Translations under genes and position numbers: made by a program
Shown: positions 1-5,778 of the stretch, one piece after another
How positions within the stretch are numbered: position 1 is the stretch's first letter
Layout of the letters: each line of letters begins with the position of its first letter
Notes under the pieces: model-generated
The model's input: the letters and a program-made list of their open reading frames with translations, nothing else
What the model was told of the DNA's origin: nothing
The model's database searches: none
Assembly: GCA_902765655.1 (NCBI GenBank)
Contig: CACXAK010000061.1
Location: 1 to 6,650, forward strand
Direction of reading: 5' to 3'
DNA: 6,650 nucleotides
Origin: an uncultured bacterium
GTDB lineage: Bacteria > Cyanobacteriota > Vampirovibrionia > Gastranaerophilales > Gastranaerophilaceae

Positions 1-581
1 ATTATGCAAATAGTCAGTTTATCATCAAGCCCGATGTTTTTTCTTGCCTGCTCTTTTGAAAGAGTTGAAAATTCTTTTCTGATAGGATTACCGTTCACAA
101 CACAATTTTTGTTATTTAACTTGCCGCACTCAACCTCAAAAGCAACAGAAATACTTTTTGCAAACGGAGCAAATTTTCTTGTAACCAACCCCGGATTAGC
201 ATCACAATCATGCATCACAAAAGGAACTCCCATAGTAACAGCAGCAGCCAACACAGGAGCCGAAACATATCCGCCCGTTCCAAAAATAGCGTCCGGCTTG
301 TACTTTATGATATAAACACAACACTTTAACCACGCAAACAACATCTGAAAAGACCATTTAAAGAAACTAAGCGTAGCTTTCCTCGGCATACCGGAACTGT
401 TTACGGGAAGAAAAATATAATTTTTATCCGCAGTTATCGCAGCTTCCAAATTATCAGGATTCCCTACATAATAAATTTTACCGGTATCATTTTCTTCTAG
501 CAATCCGTCAGCAACCGCAATTGCAGGATAAATATGACCTCCTGTTCCTCCGCCTGTTATAAAATATGTTTTTTTATTCAT
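1..581 (-). CDS. murG: MurG, UDP-GlcNAc:lipid I GlcNAc transferase (N-terminal 193 residues, cut by window edge)
   Basis: MurG adds GlcNAc from UDP-GlcNAc to lipid I on the inner face of the membrane, giving lipid II. The visible 193 residues cover the N-terminal Rossmann domain of this GT-B enzyme and the start of the hinge; the C-terminal UDP-GlcNAc domain lies outside the window. Seen: the glycine-rich GGGTGGHIYPAIA loop at residues 10-22, a membrane-association-like hydrophobic stretch near 72-92, GTGGYVSAPV at 101-110, and NGNPIR at 163-168, where MurG usually has TGNPVR. The start ATG (581-579) overlaps the ftsW stop in ATGAATAA, and an AAAGG Shine-Dalgarno lies 9 nt upstream inside ftsW, so translation is probably coupled. 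Odd point: the usual HEQN motif reads HDCD (124-127). Position after ftsW and the start motifs make the assignment firm. Confidence 0.96.
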   Translation of the reverse strand, partial: MNKKTYFITGGGTGGHIYPAIAVADGLLEENDTGKIYYVGNPDNLEAAITADKNYIFLPVNSSGMPRKATLSFFKWSFQMLFAWLKCCVYIIKYKPDAIFGTGGYVSAPVLAAAVTMGVPFVMHDCDANPGLVTRKFAPFAKSISVAFEVECGKLNNKNCVVNGNPIRKEFSTLSKEQARKNIGLDDKLTICI

Positions 582-1764
582 TAATTTCTGCCTTTATTTT
601 CTTTATTCTCTGTCTTGAAATATTTAATAGAATTCCTGCCATCGATAAAAATACAATAATAGATGTCCCGCCATAACTAATAAACGGCAACGTAACACCT
701 GTTACGGGGAACAACGAACTTGCAACAGCCATATTTAAAAATGCCTGAAATCCGAATATAAAAGTTATTCCGATTGCCAATAATTTTCCATACATATCAG
801 GGCACCTTTTTGCAATTTTTAGCCCCCTGTGAACAAGAGCCGCAAAAAGCCCTATTATAAAAAAGCATCCCAATAACCCGAATTCCTCTGCAATTATCGA
901 AAATATAAAGTCTGTATGGCATTCAGGCAAATAAGCCATTTTCTGAACGGATCCACCATATCCCGTACCGCTGAAACCTCCGGAAGCAAAAGCAATTAGG
1001 GACTGAATAATATTATAACCTTTCCCTTGAGCATCACTCCCCGGATTAAGCCAAATCGTAATTCTGTCCATCTGATAACCATGCAGAAGCTTCGGAATTA
1101 TTGATATTATTCCAAGCCCGATTATGCCGCCGCCAATACCAAGAACAATCAGCGGGCCGCCTGCAGCAATATAAAGCGCAAGCCCGGTCGCCAACAAAAT
1201 TACGACCATACTGAGATTCGGCTGTTTAAAGACAAGGAATAAAACAATCATTAAAGGAATAACAACCCGTACAATAAATTTAGAATCAAGAATCTTTACC
1301 CTATCCTTAAATGCGCTTGCAATTAACATACAAAATAACGGTTTAGCAAATTCCGACGGCTGAAGCTGCATAAATCCCAAATTCATCCAGCGTCTTGCTC
1401 CGTTGATTTCCAAACCTAAAGGGGTAAACATTACTATCCCCAACAATACAATTACAATCCATAAAAATTTTGTATTATATTTTTCCAGCCGGTGGTAATC
1501 AAAATTAGCAAAAAAGGCCAATGCCAAAAAGCCGACCGCTGCAAATATACCCTGCTTAGCCAAAAAACTGATTAATGAAACACCTTCCCTCATACATTTA
1601 GGTGCTGTTGCAGAAAATATAGCCAAAAAGCCGATAAAAACAAGAAATACAACCATTATTAGCAATGGTTTATCAGGAGCTGTCAAAATCGTATCAGATT
1701 TTTTACGCCTTTTCTTTATATTATTTGACTCCAAAAGCGGATTATTGAACTTTTGATAAGACAT
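574..1764 (-). CDS. ftsW: FtsW, SEDS-family peptidoglycan glycosyltransferase of the divisome
   Basis: FtsW is the membrane glycan polymerase of the division machinery and uses lipid II together with its class B PBP partner. From ATG 1764 it is 396 residues, a normal length. A basic cytoplasmic N-terminus (KKRRKKSD, 17-24) is followed by about ten hydrophobic segments from residue 33 to 382. SEDS signatures are present: NGARRW at 121-126, QPSEFAKP at 135-142, GKGYNIIQSLIAFASGG at 247-263, HTDFIF at 283-288 with the presumed catalytic Asp285 (by analogy to RodA/FtsW), and TLPFISYGGTS at 358-368. RodA is the main alternative, but placement between murD and murG favours FtsW. The frame stays open upstream to 1845, but those residues (MLFCYLLHVQ...) are murD antisense-frame noise. 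ATG 1764 gives a 23-nt overlap with murD. The nearest purine-rich SD candidate, GAGG, is a rather distant 12 nt away, so the exact start is slightly uncertain. Confidence 0.94.
   Translation of the reverse strand: MSYQKFNNPLLESNNIKKRRKKSDTILTAPDKPLLIMVVFLVFIGFLAIFSATAPKCMREGVSLISFLAKQGIFAAVGFLALAFFANFDYHRLEKYNTKFLWIVIVLLGIVMFTPLGLEINGARRWMNLGFMQLQPSEFAKPLFCMLIASAFKDRVKILDSKFIVRVVIPLMIVLFLVFKQPNLSMVVILLATGLALYIAAGGPLIVLGIGGGIIGLGIISIIPKLLHGYQMDRITIWLNPGSDAQGKGYNIIQSLIAFASGGFSGTGYGGSVQKMAYLPECHTDFIFSIIAEEFGLLGCFFIIGLFAALVHRGLKIAKRCPDMYGKLLAIGITFIFGFQAFLNMAVASSLFPVTGVTLPFISYGGTSIIVFLSMAGILLNISRQRIKKIKAEINE
591..595 (-). promoter_or_regulatory. Shine-Dalgarno of murG inside ftsW
   Basis: AAAGG on the minus strand lies 9 nt upstream of the murG ATG and within the last codons of ftsW. 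It confirms the ATG at 581 as the murG start despite the 8-nt overlap with ftsW. Confidence 0.6.
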
Positions 1765-3091
1765 ATTCTCTGAATACCTCGCCTCTGTGTTCGTATGAGT
1801 TAAACATATCAAAGCTTGCACATGCAGGAGATAACAAAACAACATCCGGCTTTAGTTCTATCCCTTTGTCAATTGCACTTTGAAGCGTTTGTTCCCTTAT
1901 AATATTTTTAAATCCATATTTTATGAGATTCTGCTCAAATCTTTCTGTTGCTTCACCAATAAGTATAACTGTTGAAATATGCTTATTCACGGAATCACAA
2001 AATTCTTTTAAATCAGTATTCTTATCTCTGCCGCCTGCAATCAAAACAACATCCTGATTATTAAAAGAATTTATTGCAACAATTGAAGCCTCAGGATTCG
2101 TTGCTTTTGAATCATTATAAAAAGTAATCCCGTCTTTTTGTGCAATTTTTTCTAAACGATGAGCAGGCGCCTTAAACTCCATAATCGCTGATTTTATAGT
2201 TTCATTATCTATACCCGTTAATTTTGCACAAATTACAGCGCACTCAATATTTTGGTAATTGTGCTCCCCAATAAGCGGACAATCACTTAATTTTATGATT
2301 TCTTCTTTTGTACCGTTTTGTTTATATATAATAAAGCCATTTTCGGTATAACAGCAATTTTGTCCAACATCACTCCCAAACATAAATACATTGGCTTTAA
2401 CTTCTTTTGAAAACTCCAAAAGTTTTGGATCCTTAGCATTTAAAATGCAATATTGAGCCGTTTGCGGATCTCTGAAAACCCTCGCTTTAGCATTAAAATA
2501 ATTTTCAAGACCATTGTGCCAGTCAATATGGTCCGGGGTAAAATTAGTCCAAACTGCAATATACGGCTTTAATGAAGTACTCATATCAAGCTGAAACGAA
2601 CTCGCTTCGCAAACAAAATAATCTAAATTTTCATCAGCAACCGTACATGGAGGAGTACCAATGTTACCACACGCTTCTGTTTTTAATTTTTTACTTAAAA
2701 TATGCTGAGTAAGGGAAGTTGTCGTTGTTTTCCCATTTGTACCCGTTATTATAATAAATGGAATATCACACTCTCTGTAAGCAAGTTCAAGCTCAGAGAT
2801 AACAGGGATTTGCTCTGCACGCACCCTCTTAATTATCTGACTATGCGGGGATATTCCGGGACTTGTAACAGCAATATCTGATTTTTTAATAAATTCATCA
2901 CTGTGTCCGCCATATTCAACATGAACACCCAAATCTTCAAGCATTTTTGCATTATCAGATTGTTCTTTTGTAGTAATATCATTATATTCTGTCAAATATA
3001 CGTCAGCACCATGCTTCTTTGCAAACTTTGCAGCAGCAATCCCGCTTTTTGATAACCCCAAAACAAGAACTTTTTTACCTCTAACGCTCAT
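1742..3091 (-). CDS. murD: MurD, UDP-MurNAc-L-Ala:D-Glu ligase
   Basis: This cytoplasmic ATP-dependent Mur ligase adds D-glutamate to UDP-MurNAc-L-Ala. Its 449 residues match the family. Domain order is visible. The N-terminal Rossmann domain binds UDP (VLVLGLSKSG at 8-17, SPGIS at 78-82). The central ATPase has the P-loop TGTNGKTTTT (116-125), SSFQL (164-168) and NFTPDHIDWH (183-192). AKARVF at 201-206 holds Lys202, at the place of the carbamylated lysine. HNYQN is at 277-281. The C-terminal domain has HRLE (311-314), NDSKATN (326-332) and SPACASFDMF (421-430). All key catalytic motifs are intact. The start is fixed by the mraY stop: TAATG shares one base, and an AAGGGG Shine-Dalgarno sits 8 nt upstream within the end of mraY, so coupling to mraY is likely. 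The 3' end overlaps ftsW by 23 nt. Confidence 0.97.
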   Translation of the reverse strand: MSVRGKKVLVLGLSKSGIAAAKFAKKHGADVYLTEYNDITTKEQSDNAKMLEDLGVHVEYGGHSDEFIKKSDIAVTSPGISPHSQIIKRVRAEQIPVISELELAYRECDIPFIIITGTNGKTTTTSLTQHILSKKLKTEACGNIGTPPCTVADENLDYFVCEASSFQLDMSTSLKPYIAVWTNFTPDHIDWHNGLENYFNAKARVFRDPQTAQYCILNAKDPKLLEFSKEVKANVFMFGSDVGQNCCYTENGFIIYKQNGTKEEIIKLSDCPLIGEHNYQNIECAVICAKLTGIDNETIKSAIMEFKAPAHRLEKIAQKDGITFYNDSKATNPEASIVAINSFNNQDVVLIAGGRDKNTDLKEFCDSVNKHISTVILIGEATERFEQNLIKYGFKNIIREQTLQSAIDKGIELKPDVVLLSPACASFDMFNSYEHRGEVFREYVLSKVQ

Positions 3092-4071
3092 TACAAAATC
3101 CCCTTACTGAATAATTCATACAAAACAACCGCAATTGCAGAAAATACAAGTGATACAACAGAAAAGACAATAACGACCTTCTTTTCACTCCACCCCAATA
3201 ATTCGAAATGATGATGAATCGGTGCCATTTTAAAAACTCTTTTCCCCGTTGTTTTGAAACTTGTCACCTGAATAATAACAGATAAAGTTTCCATCACAAA
3301 AACTGCGCCAAAAAATATAAGCAAAAATTCGAATTTACCTAAAACCGCTAAAGTTCCAAGCAATCCCCCAATCGCCAATGAGCCGGTATCTCCCATAAAC
3401 ACCTGTGCTTTTGGTTTGTTATACTGCAAAAATGCAATCAATGCACCGGCAACGGTGGCAGAAATAATTGCCAAATCCTTTTCTCCTGATAAAAGAGCAA
3501 TAATTGAGCAAGCAATAAAAGCACTCACCCCGCATCCGGCAGCAAGCCCATCCAATCCGTCAGTCAAATTGTAAGCATTTGAAGCTCCTGTAATAATAAA
3601 AACCGCAAAGACAGGGTATAACCAGCCCAAATTTATAACCCAACTACCTATCGAAAAATTTGTAGCTTCCGGATGAGATATAACAAGAGCAATAGTAGGC
3701 AAAAGAGCAATCGCAATCTGTCTAAATAATTTCCCGCGCGGAGTCAAACCATCATTACCTTTCCCCTTAATTTTTATGTAATCATCCTGAAAGCCGGCAA
3801 GAGTATAAAAGAACAATGTTATTATGGTAATCAGCGCAACTGTTGACATTTCTCTTGCAAGAGACAACGCTATTACAGAAGCCATAATTATTGCGGCAAT
3901 AATAAATACTCCCCCCGTTGTCGGAGTTCCCTGTTTTTGAGCATGATTTTCAGGAGCAACATCTTTTACATATTGACCAATCATTTTTTTCTTCAACAAA
4001 TCTATATACGGCACCCCGAATAACGAGCATAATATTAACCCTAAAAGGAATGCTACCGCAACCATTATCAT
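3091..4071 (-). CDS. mraY: MraY, phospho-MurNAc-pentapeptide translocase
   Basis: MraY is an integral membrane enzyme that transfers phospho-MurNAc-pentapeptide from UDP to undecaprenyl phosphate, forming lipid I. The 326 residues are mostly hydrophobic, with about ten predicted membrane segments beginning at residue 3. Diagnostic motifs are present: GTPTTGG (48-54), FQDDYIK with the Asp96/Asp97 pair (94-100), NAYNLTDGLDGLA (165-177), FMGDTGS with Asp228 (225-231) and the MraY-specific histidine loop MAPIHHHFE (282-290). The His triad separates it from WecA-type relatives. Two ATGs occur two codons apart (4071 and 4065). The first is chosen because GAGGGA at 4081-4086 lies 9 nt before it, a normal spacing, against 15 nt for the second. 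Only 13 nt separate it from murF, and it overlaps murD by one base. Confidence 0.97.
   Translation of the reverse strand: MIMVAVAFLLGLILCSLFGVPYIDLLKKKMIGQYVKDVAPENHAQKQGTPTTGGVFIIAAIIMASVIALSLAREMSTVALITIITLFFYTLAGFQDDYIKIKGKGNDGLTPRGKLFRQIAIALLPTIALVISHPEATNFSIGSWVINLGWLYPVFAVFIITGASNAYNLTDGLDGLAAGCGVSAFIACSIIALLSGEKDLAIISATVAGALIAFLQYNKPKAQVFMGDTGSLAIGGLLGTLAVLGKFEFLLIFFGAVFVMETLSVIIQVTSFKTTGKRVFKMAPIHHHFELLGWSEKKVVIVFSVVSLVFSAIAVVLYELFSKGIL
3100..3105 (-). promoter_or_regulatory. Shine-Dalgarno of murD inside mraY
   Basis: AAGGGG on the minus strand is embedded in the last codons of mraY, 8 nt before the murD ATG. Together with the TAATG stop-start overlap it indicates termination-reinitiation coupling between mraY and murD. 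Confidence 0.7.
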
Positions 4072-4080
4072 TTTTATATA

Positions 4081-4086
4081 TCCCTC
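4081..4086 (-). promoter_or_regulatory. Shine-Dalgarno of mraY, overlapping the murF stop codon
   Basis: GAGGGA on the minus strand lies 9 nt before the first mraY ATG. The murF TGA stop (4087-4085) is part of the same TGAGGGA string, so a ribosome ending murF sits on the mraY initiation site. This supports coupling and picks the first of the two nearby ATGs. Confidence 0.75.
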
Positions 4087-5404
4087 ACTTTTTTATTATT
4101 TCCAATATTTCTTCTAATTGCATAGCCCTTGAGGCCTTTAAAAATATTGTATTACTCTTATCTAAATTTTCAACAATGTAAACTGCTGCCTGTTTATTGT
4201 CATCAAAGTATTTTACACTAAATCCACTGTTTTCAAGGACTTTACCAATTTCAGCAGCTAAATTCCCTATCAACAGATATTTAACATTTTTATCAAACTT
4301 TGATAAATAAATACCTACATCGGCATGTAACTTCTTCTCTTCATCCCCAAGCTCTGCCATATTCCCAAGAACAACAACAGGATTCGGGTACAGTTCAACA
4401 AAAGCTTTCACAGAAGCCATCATTGATTCCGGATTAGCATTATAACTGTCATTTATAAATCTGAACCCTTTAATATTTTCAACTTCCCATCTCTTTTCAA
4501 TAGGACGATATGTCTTTAATCCCTGAGCAATGTCCTCAGGACTCATACCGACTTTTAAACCGACATTTATTGCAGACAGAGAATTTTCAATATTATAATC
4601 GCCCTCAACATTTAATTCATATTCAAAACCATTATATTCAAACTTTGTATACGACGGTTTCTTTTCAAGAATTTCAACATCATTAACCGAATAAAATATT
4701 CTCTCGCCACCAAATTTAAGATGTTTCTTTGTTATATCCTGATTTAATGCAATGAATGTACCATTTTGATTTAAGCCGTTTGCGATTTCACACTTTGCTA
4801 TTGCTATATTATCTAATGACCCAAGCCGCCCTACATGTGCACTCCCGCAATTTGTTACTATTGCATAATCCGGCTTAAGATGGGTAGTAATCAAGTCAAT
4901 CTCACCAAGCCCTCTCATCCCCATTTCAACAATCAGCATTTGAGTATCCTCAGCCATAGACAACACAGTTTGGCAAAAACCGATTTCATTATTGTGATTT
5001 GAAAAGGTTTTATGAGTTCTGAATTTATAATTTAAAACCGCATAAACCATTTCTTTGGTTGTAGTTTTACCTGAGCTGCCTGTTACACCGATAACAACAG
5101 GATTAATTTTTTCGCGGTAATATTGCGCAATTTTTAAATAAGCTTCTTTAGTATCTTCAACCTGTAAAACTAAATCAGCACCCTCATAAACTTTGTTTTG
5201 AGATGTAAAATATGCTTTTGCGCCTTTATCAATTGCATTTTCTATAAATTTTTCACCGTCAAATGATTGACCTTTGATCGGCAAATAAATATCATTTGAG
5301 GTAATAGTACGTGTATCAGTTGAAATTGAAAAATCTTTTTCAATTCCGTTATCTTTTAAAATTTTCGCTCCCGTTGCTTCAATTAATTCTTCTTTGTCAA
5401 ACAT
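4085..5404 (-). CDS. murF: MurF, UDP-MurNAc-tripeptide:D-Ala-D-Ala ligase
   Basis: MurF is the ATP-dependent cytoplasmic ligase that adds D-Ala-D-Ala to UDP-MurNAc-tripeptide, completing the pentapeptide used by MraY. It is 439 residues, close to family length. The N-terminal UDP-binding domain shows STDTR (28-32) and LPIKGQSFDG (41-50). The ATPase domain has VTGSSGKTTTKE (107-118), NNEIG (138-142), EMGMRGLGEI (160-169) and NCGSAHVGRLGS (185-196). The C-terminal domain has EKRWEV (303-308), NDSYNANPESM (318-328) and VLGNMAELGD (345-354), the last two being strong MurF markers. The usual GxHN motif reads GDYN (268-271), a Tyr where many ligases have His. The start at ATG 5404 is the first Met in a well-conserved N-terminus, but no clear Shine-Dalgarno precedes it. 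It is the first gene of the cluster; no murE lies upstream. Confidence 0.96.
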   Translation of the reverse strand: MFDKEELIEATGAKILKDNGIEKDFSISTDTRTITSNDIYLPIKGQSFDGEKFIENAIDKGAKAYFTSQNKVYEGADLVLQVEDTKEAYLKIAQYYREKINPVVIGVTGSSGKTTTKEMVYAVLNYKFRTHKTFSNHNNEIGFCQTVLSMAEDTQMLIVEMGMRGLGEIDLITTHLKPDYAIVTNCGSAHVGRLGSLDNIAIAKCEIANGLNQNGTFIALNQDITKKHLKFGGERIFYSVNDVEILEKKPSYTKFEYNGFEYELNVEGDYNIENSLSAINVGLKVGMSPEDIAQGLKTYRPIEKRWEVENIKGFRFINDSYNANPESMMASVKAFVELYPNPVVVLGNMAELGDEEKKLHADVGIYLSKFDKNVKYLLIGNLAAEIGKVLENSGFSVKYFDDNKQAAVYIVENLDKSNTIFLKASRAMQLEEILEIIKK

Positions 5405-5438
5405 AAGACTATATTACTGCAAACATTTTTCAGGTGCA

Positions 5439-5444
5439 ATTATA
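5439..5444 (-). promoter_or_regulatory. Possible -10 box for the murF operon
   Basis: A perfect TATAAT on the minus strand would put the transcript start near 5432, giving a short leader of about 28 nt before the murF ATG. The -35 region is poor: the best candidate at 18-nt spacing is TTAGTG (5468-5463), which lies inside the first units of the 8-mer array. If real, this promoter would need an activator or rely on the -10 box; it could also be chance in AT-rich DNA. Confidence 0.35.
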
Positions 5445-5445
5445 T

Positions 5446-5493
5446 TAAATAAGGCAGTAAGGCACTAAGATACTAAGCCACTAAGGGATTAAA
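5446..5493 (+). repeat. Tandem 8-bp repeat array, consensus GCACTAAG (left arm)
   Basis: Six consecutive 8-mers are in exact register: TAAATAAG, GCAGTAAG, GCACTAAG, ATACTAAG, CCACTAAG, GGATTAAA. The CTAAG or nTAAG core falls at 5449, 5457, 5465, 5473 and 5481, each exactly 8 nt apart, with a degenerate sixth. The second and third units (5451-5470) match the reverse complement of 5602-5621 at 18 of 20 positions, so this array and the one at 5603-5634 form imperfect terminal inverted repeats around the hairpin. Function is unknown. Confidence 0.8.
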
Positions 5494-5495
5494 GT

Positions 5496-5540
5496 GTAAG
5501 TTGGAATTTCTACCCAACATTGGGCGCAAATCCAACTTAC
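5496..5540. repeat. Long hairpin with perfect 10-bp arms (REP/MITE-like palindrome)
   Basis: GTAAGTTGGA (5496-5505) and TCCAACTTAC (5531-5540) are perfect reverse complements. With a one-base bulge the stem gains three more pairs (TTT 5507-5509 with AAA 5528-5530). The apical part contains a second small palindrome, CCCAA-CA-TTGGG (5513-5524). There is no T-run directly after either arm, so it does not look like an ordinary intrinsic terminator, and it lies upstream of both genes. Shape and intergenic location recall REP-type palindromes; the family is not identified. Confidence 0.75.
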
Positions 5541-5557
5541 AAATTAATTCATATAAT

Positions 5558-5593
5558 GAACTTAACGACTTATCGGACTTATCCGACTATCCC
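5558..5593 (-). repeat. Tandem 9-bp repeat array, GACTTATCC type
   Basis: Four successive 9-mers on the plus strand are GAACTTAAC, GACTTATCG, GACTTATCC and GACTATCCC; the middle two differ at one base. On the minus strand the units read GGATAAGTC and similar, sharing a TAAG core with the neighbouring 8-mers. TCGGA-CTTA-TCCGA (5573-5586) within it is also a small perfect hairpin. Confidence 0.65.
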
Positions 5594-5602
5594 GCCCATC
5601 TT

Positions 5603-5634
5603 CTTAGTGCCCTACTGCTTTAGTGTCTTAATGC
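5603..5634 (-). repeat. Tandem 8-bp repeat array in inverted orientation (right arm)
   Basis: Four plus-strand 8-mers, CTTAGTGC, CCTACTGC, TTTAGTGT and CTTAATGC, are the reverse complements of GCACTAAG, GCAGTAGG, ACACTAAA and GCATTAAG. This is the same unit as the left array at 5446-5493 but inverted, with the same 8-nt period. The array ends about 27 nt before the rplU -35 box. Confidence 0.75.
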
Positions 5635-5661
5635 TTCATTATTAACAAATATTAAAATAGC

Positions 5662-5690
5662 TTGACAATAATGTATCAGCGGGTAATAAT
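5662..5690 (+). promoter_or_regulatory. Sigma70-type promoter of rplU-rpmA
   Basis: The -35 box TTGACA (5662-5667) is perfect. After 17 nt comes AATAAT (5685-5690), which matches five of six -10 positions. The stretch just upstream (5638-5659) is almost entirely A/T with A- and T-tracts, like an UP element, as expected for a ribosomal protein operon. The predicted start is near 5697, leaving an approximately 80-nt leader. Confidence 0.8.
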
Positions 5691-5714
5691 TACAATACGT
5701 AATACTCGGGCAAT

Positions 5715-5754
5715 CGTTAATAAAACCTTTACACTAGCTTATTCAAAGGTTACG
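5715..5754 (+). promoter_or_regulatory. rplU leader hairpin, candidate L21 autoregulatory element
   Basis: AACCTTT (5724-5730) pairs perfectly with AAAGGTT (5745-5751) across a 14-nt loop. CGT (5715-5717) can pair with ACG (5752-5754), with a 6-nt bulge on the 5' side. The hairpin ends 12 nt before the AAAGGA Shine-Dalgarno. Structured leaders that bind the encoded protein are known for L21 in other phyla (L21 leaders). I cannot match this one to a known model; the role is inferred. Confidence 0.45.
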
Positions 5755-5766
5755 AACCCACAAATG

Positions 5767-5772
5767 AAAGGA
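5767..5772 (+). promoter_or_regulatory. Shine-Dalgarno of rplU
   Basis: AAAGGA lies 6 nt before the ATG at 5779. It fixes the start at MYAIVETGGKQY, which is where L21 proteins normally begin. The frame is open further upstream to an ATG within the -35 to -10 promoter spacer, but that region cannot be translated from the predicted start. Confidence 0.85.
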
Positions 5773-5778
5773 CAAAAC

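Larger units (their letters stand above)
5405..5778. other. Divergent murF/rplU intergenic region, non-coding
   Basis: This 374-nt stretch separates two divergent transcription units. No convincing reading frame occupies it. From left to right it holds a possible murF -10 box, an 8-mer repeat array, a large hairpin, a 9-mer repeat array, a second 8-mer array in inverted orientation, an A/T-rich tract resembling an UP element, the rplU promoter, and the rplU leader with its hairpin. Each is listed separately. Confidence 0.85.

Noticed and set aside
4..315. Plus-strand open frame of 103 codons
   Set aside because: It is antisense to murG, whose translation shows clear family motifs across the same bases.
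3918..4181. Plus-strand open frame of 87 codons across the murF/mraY junction
   Set aside because: It lies opposite two firmly identified genes, has no Shine-Dalgarno and no recognisable protein features.
5552..5557. TATAAT on the plus strand in the middle of the intergenic repeat
   Set aside because: No -35 box at 16-18 nt; a much better rplU promoter lies at 5662-5690.
5446..5634. CRISPR array
   Set aside because: Repeat units are only 8-9 bp and directly adjacent with no spacers, and the halves are inverted; no cas genes are visible.
5662..5778. Upstream extension of rplU to an ATG near 5671 or further
   Set aside because: These codons overlap the promoter and leader hairpin; L21 homology and the AAAGGA site place the start at 5779.
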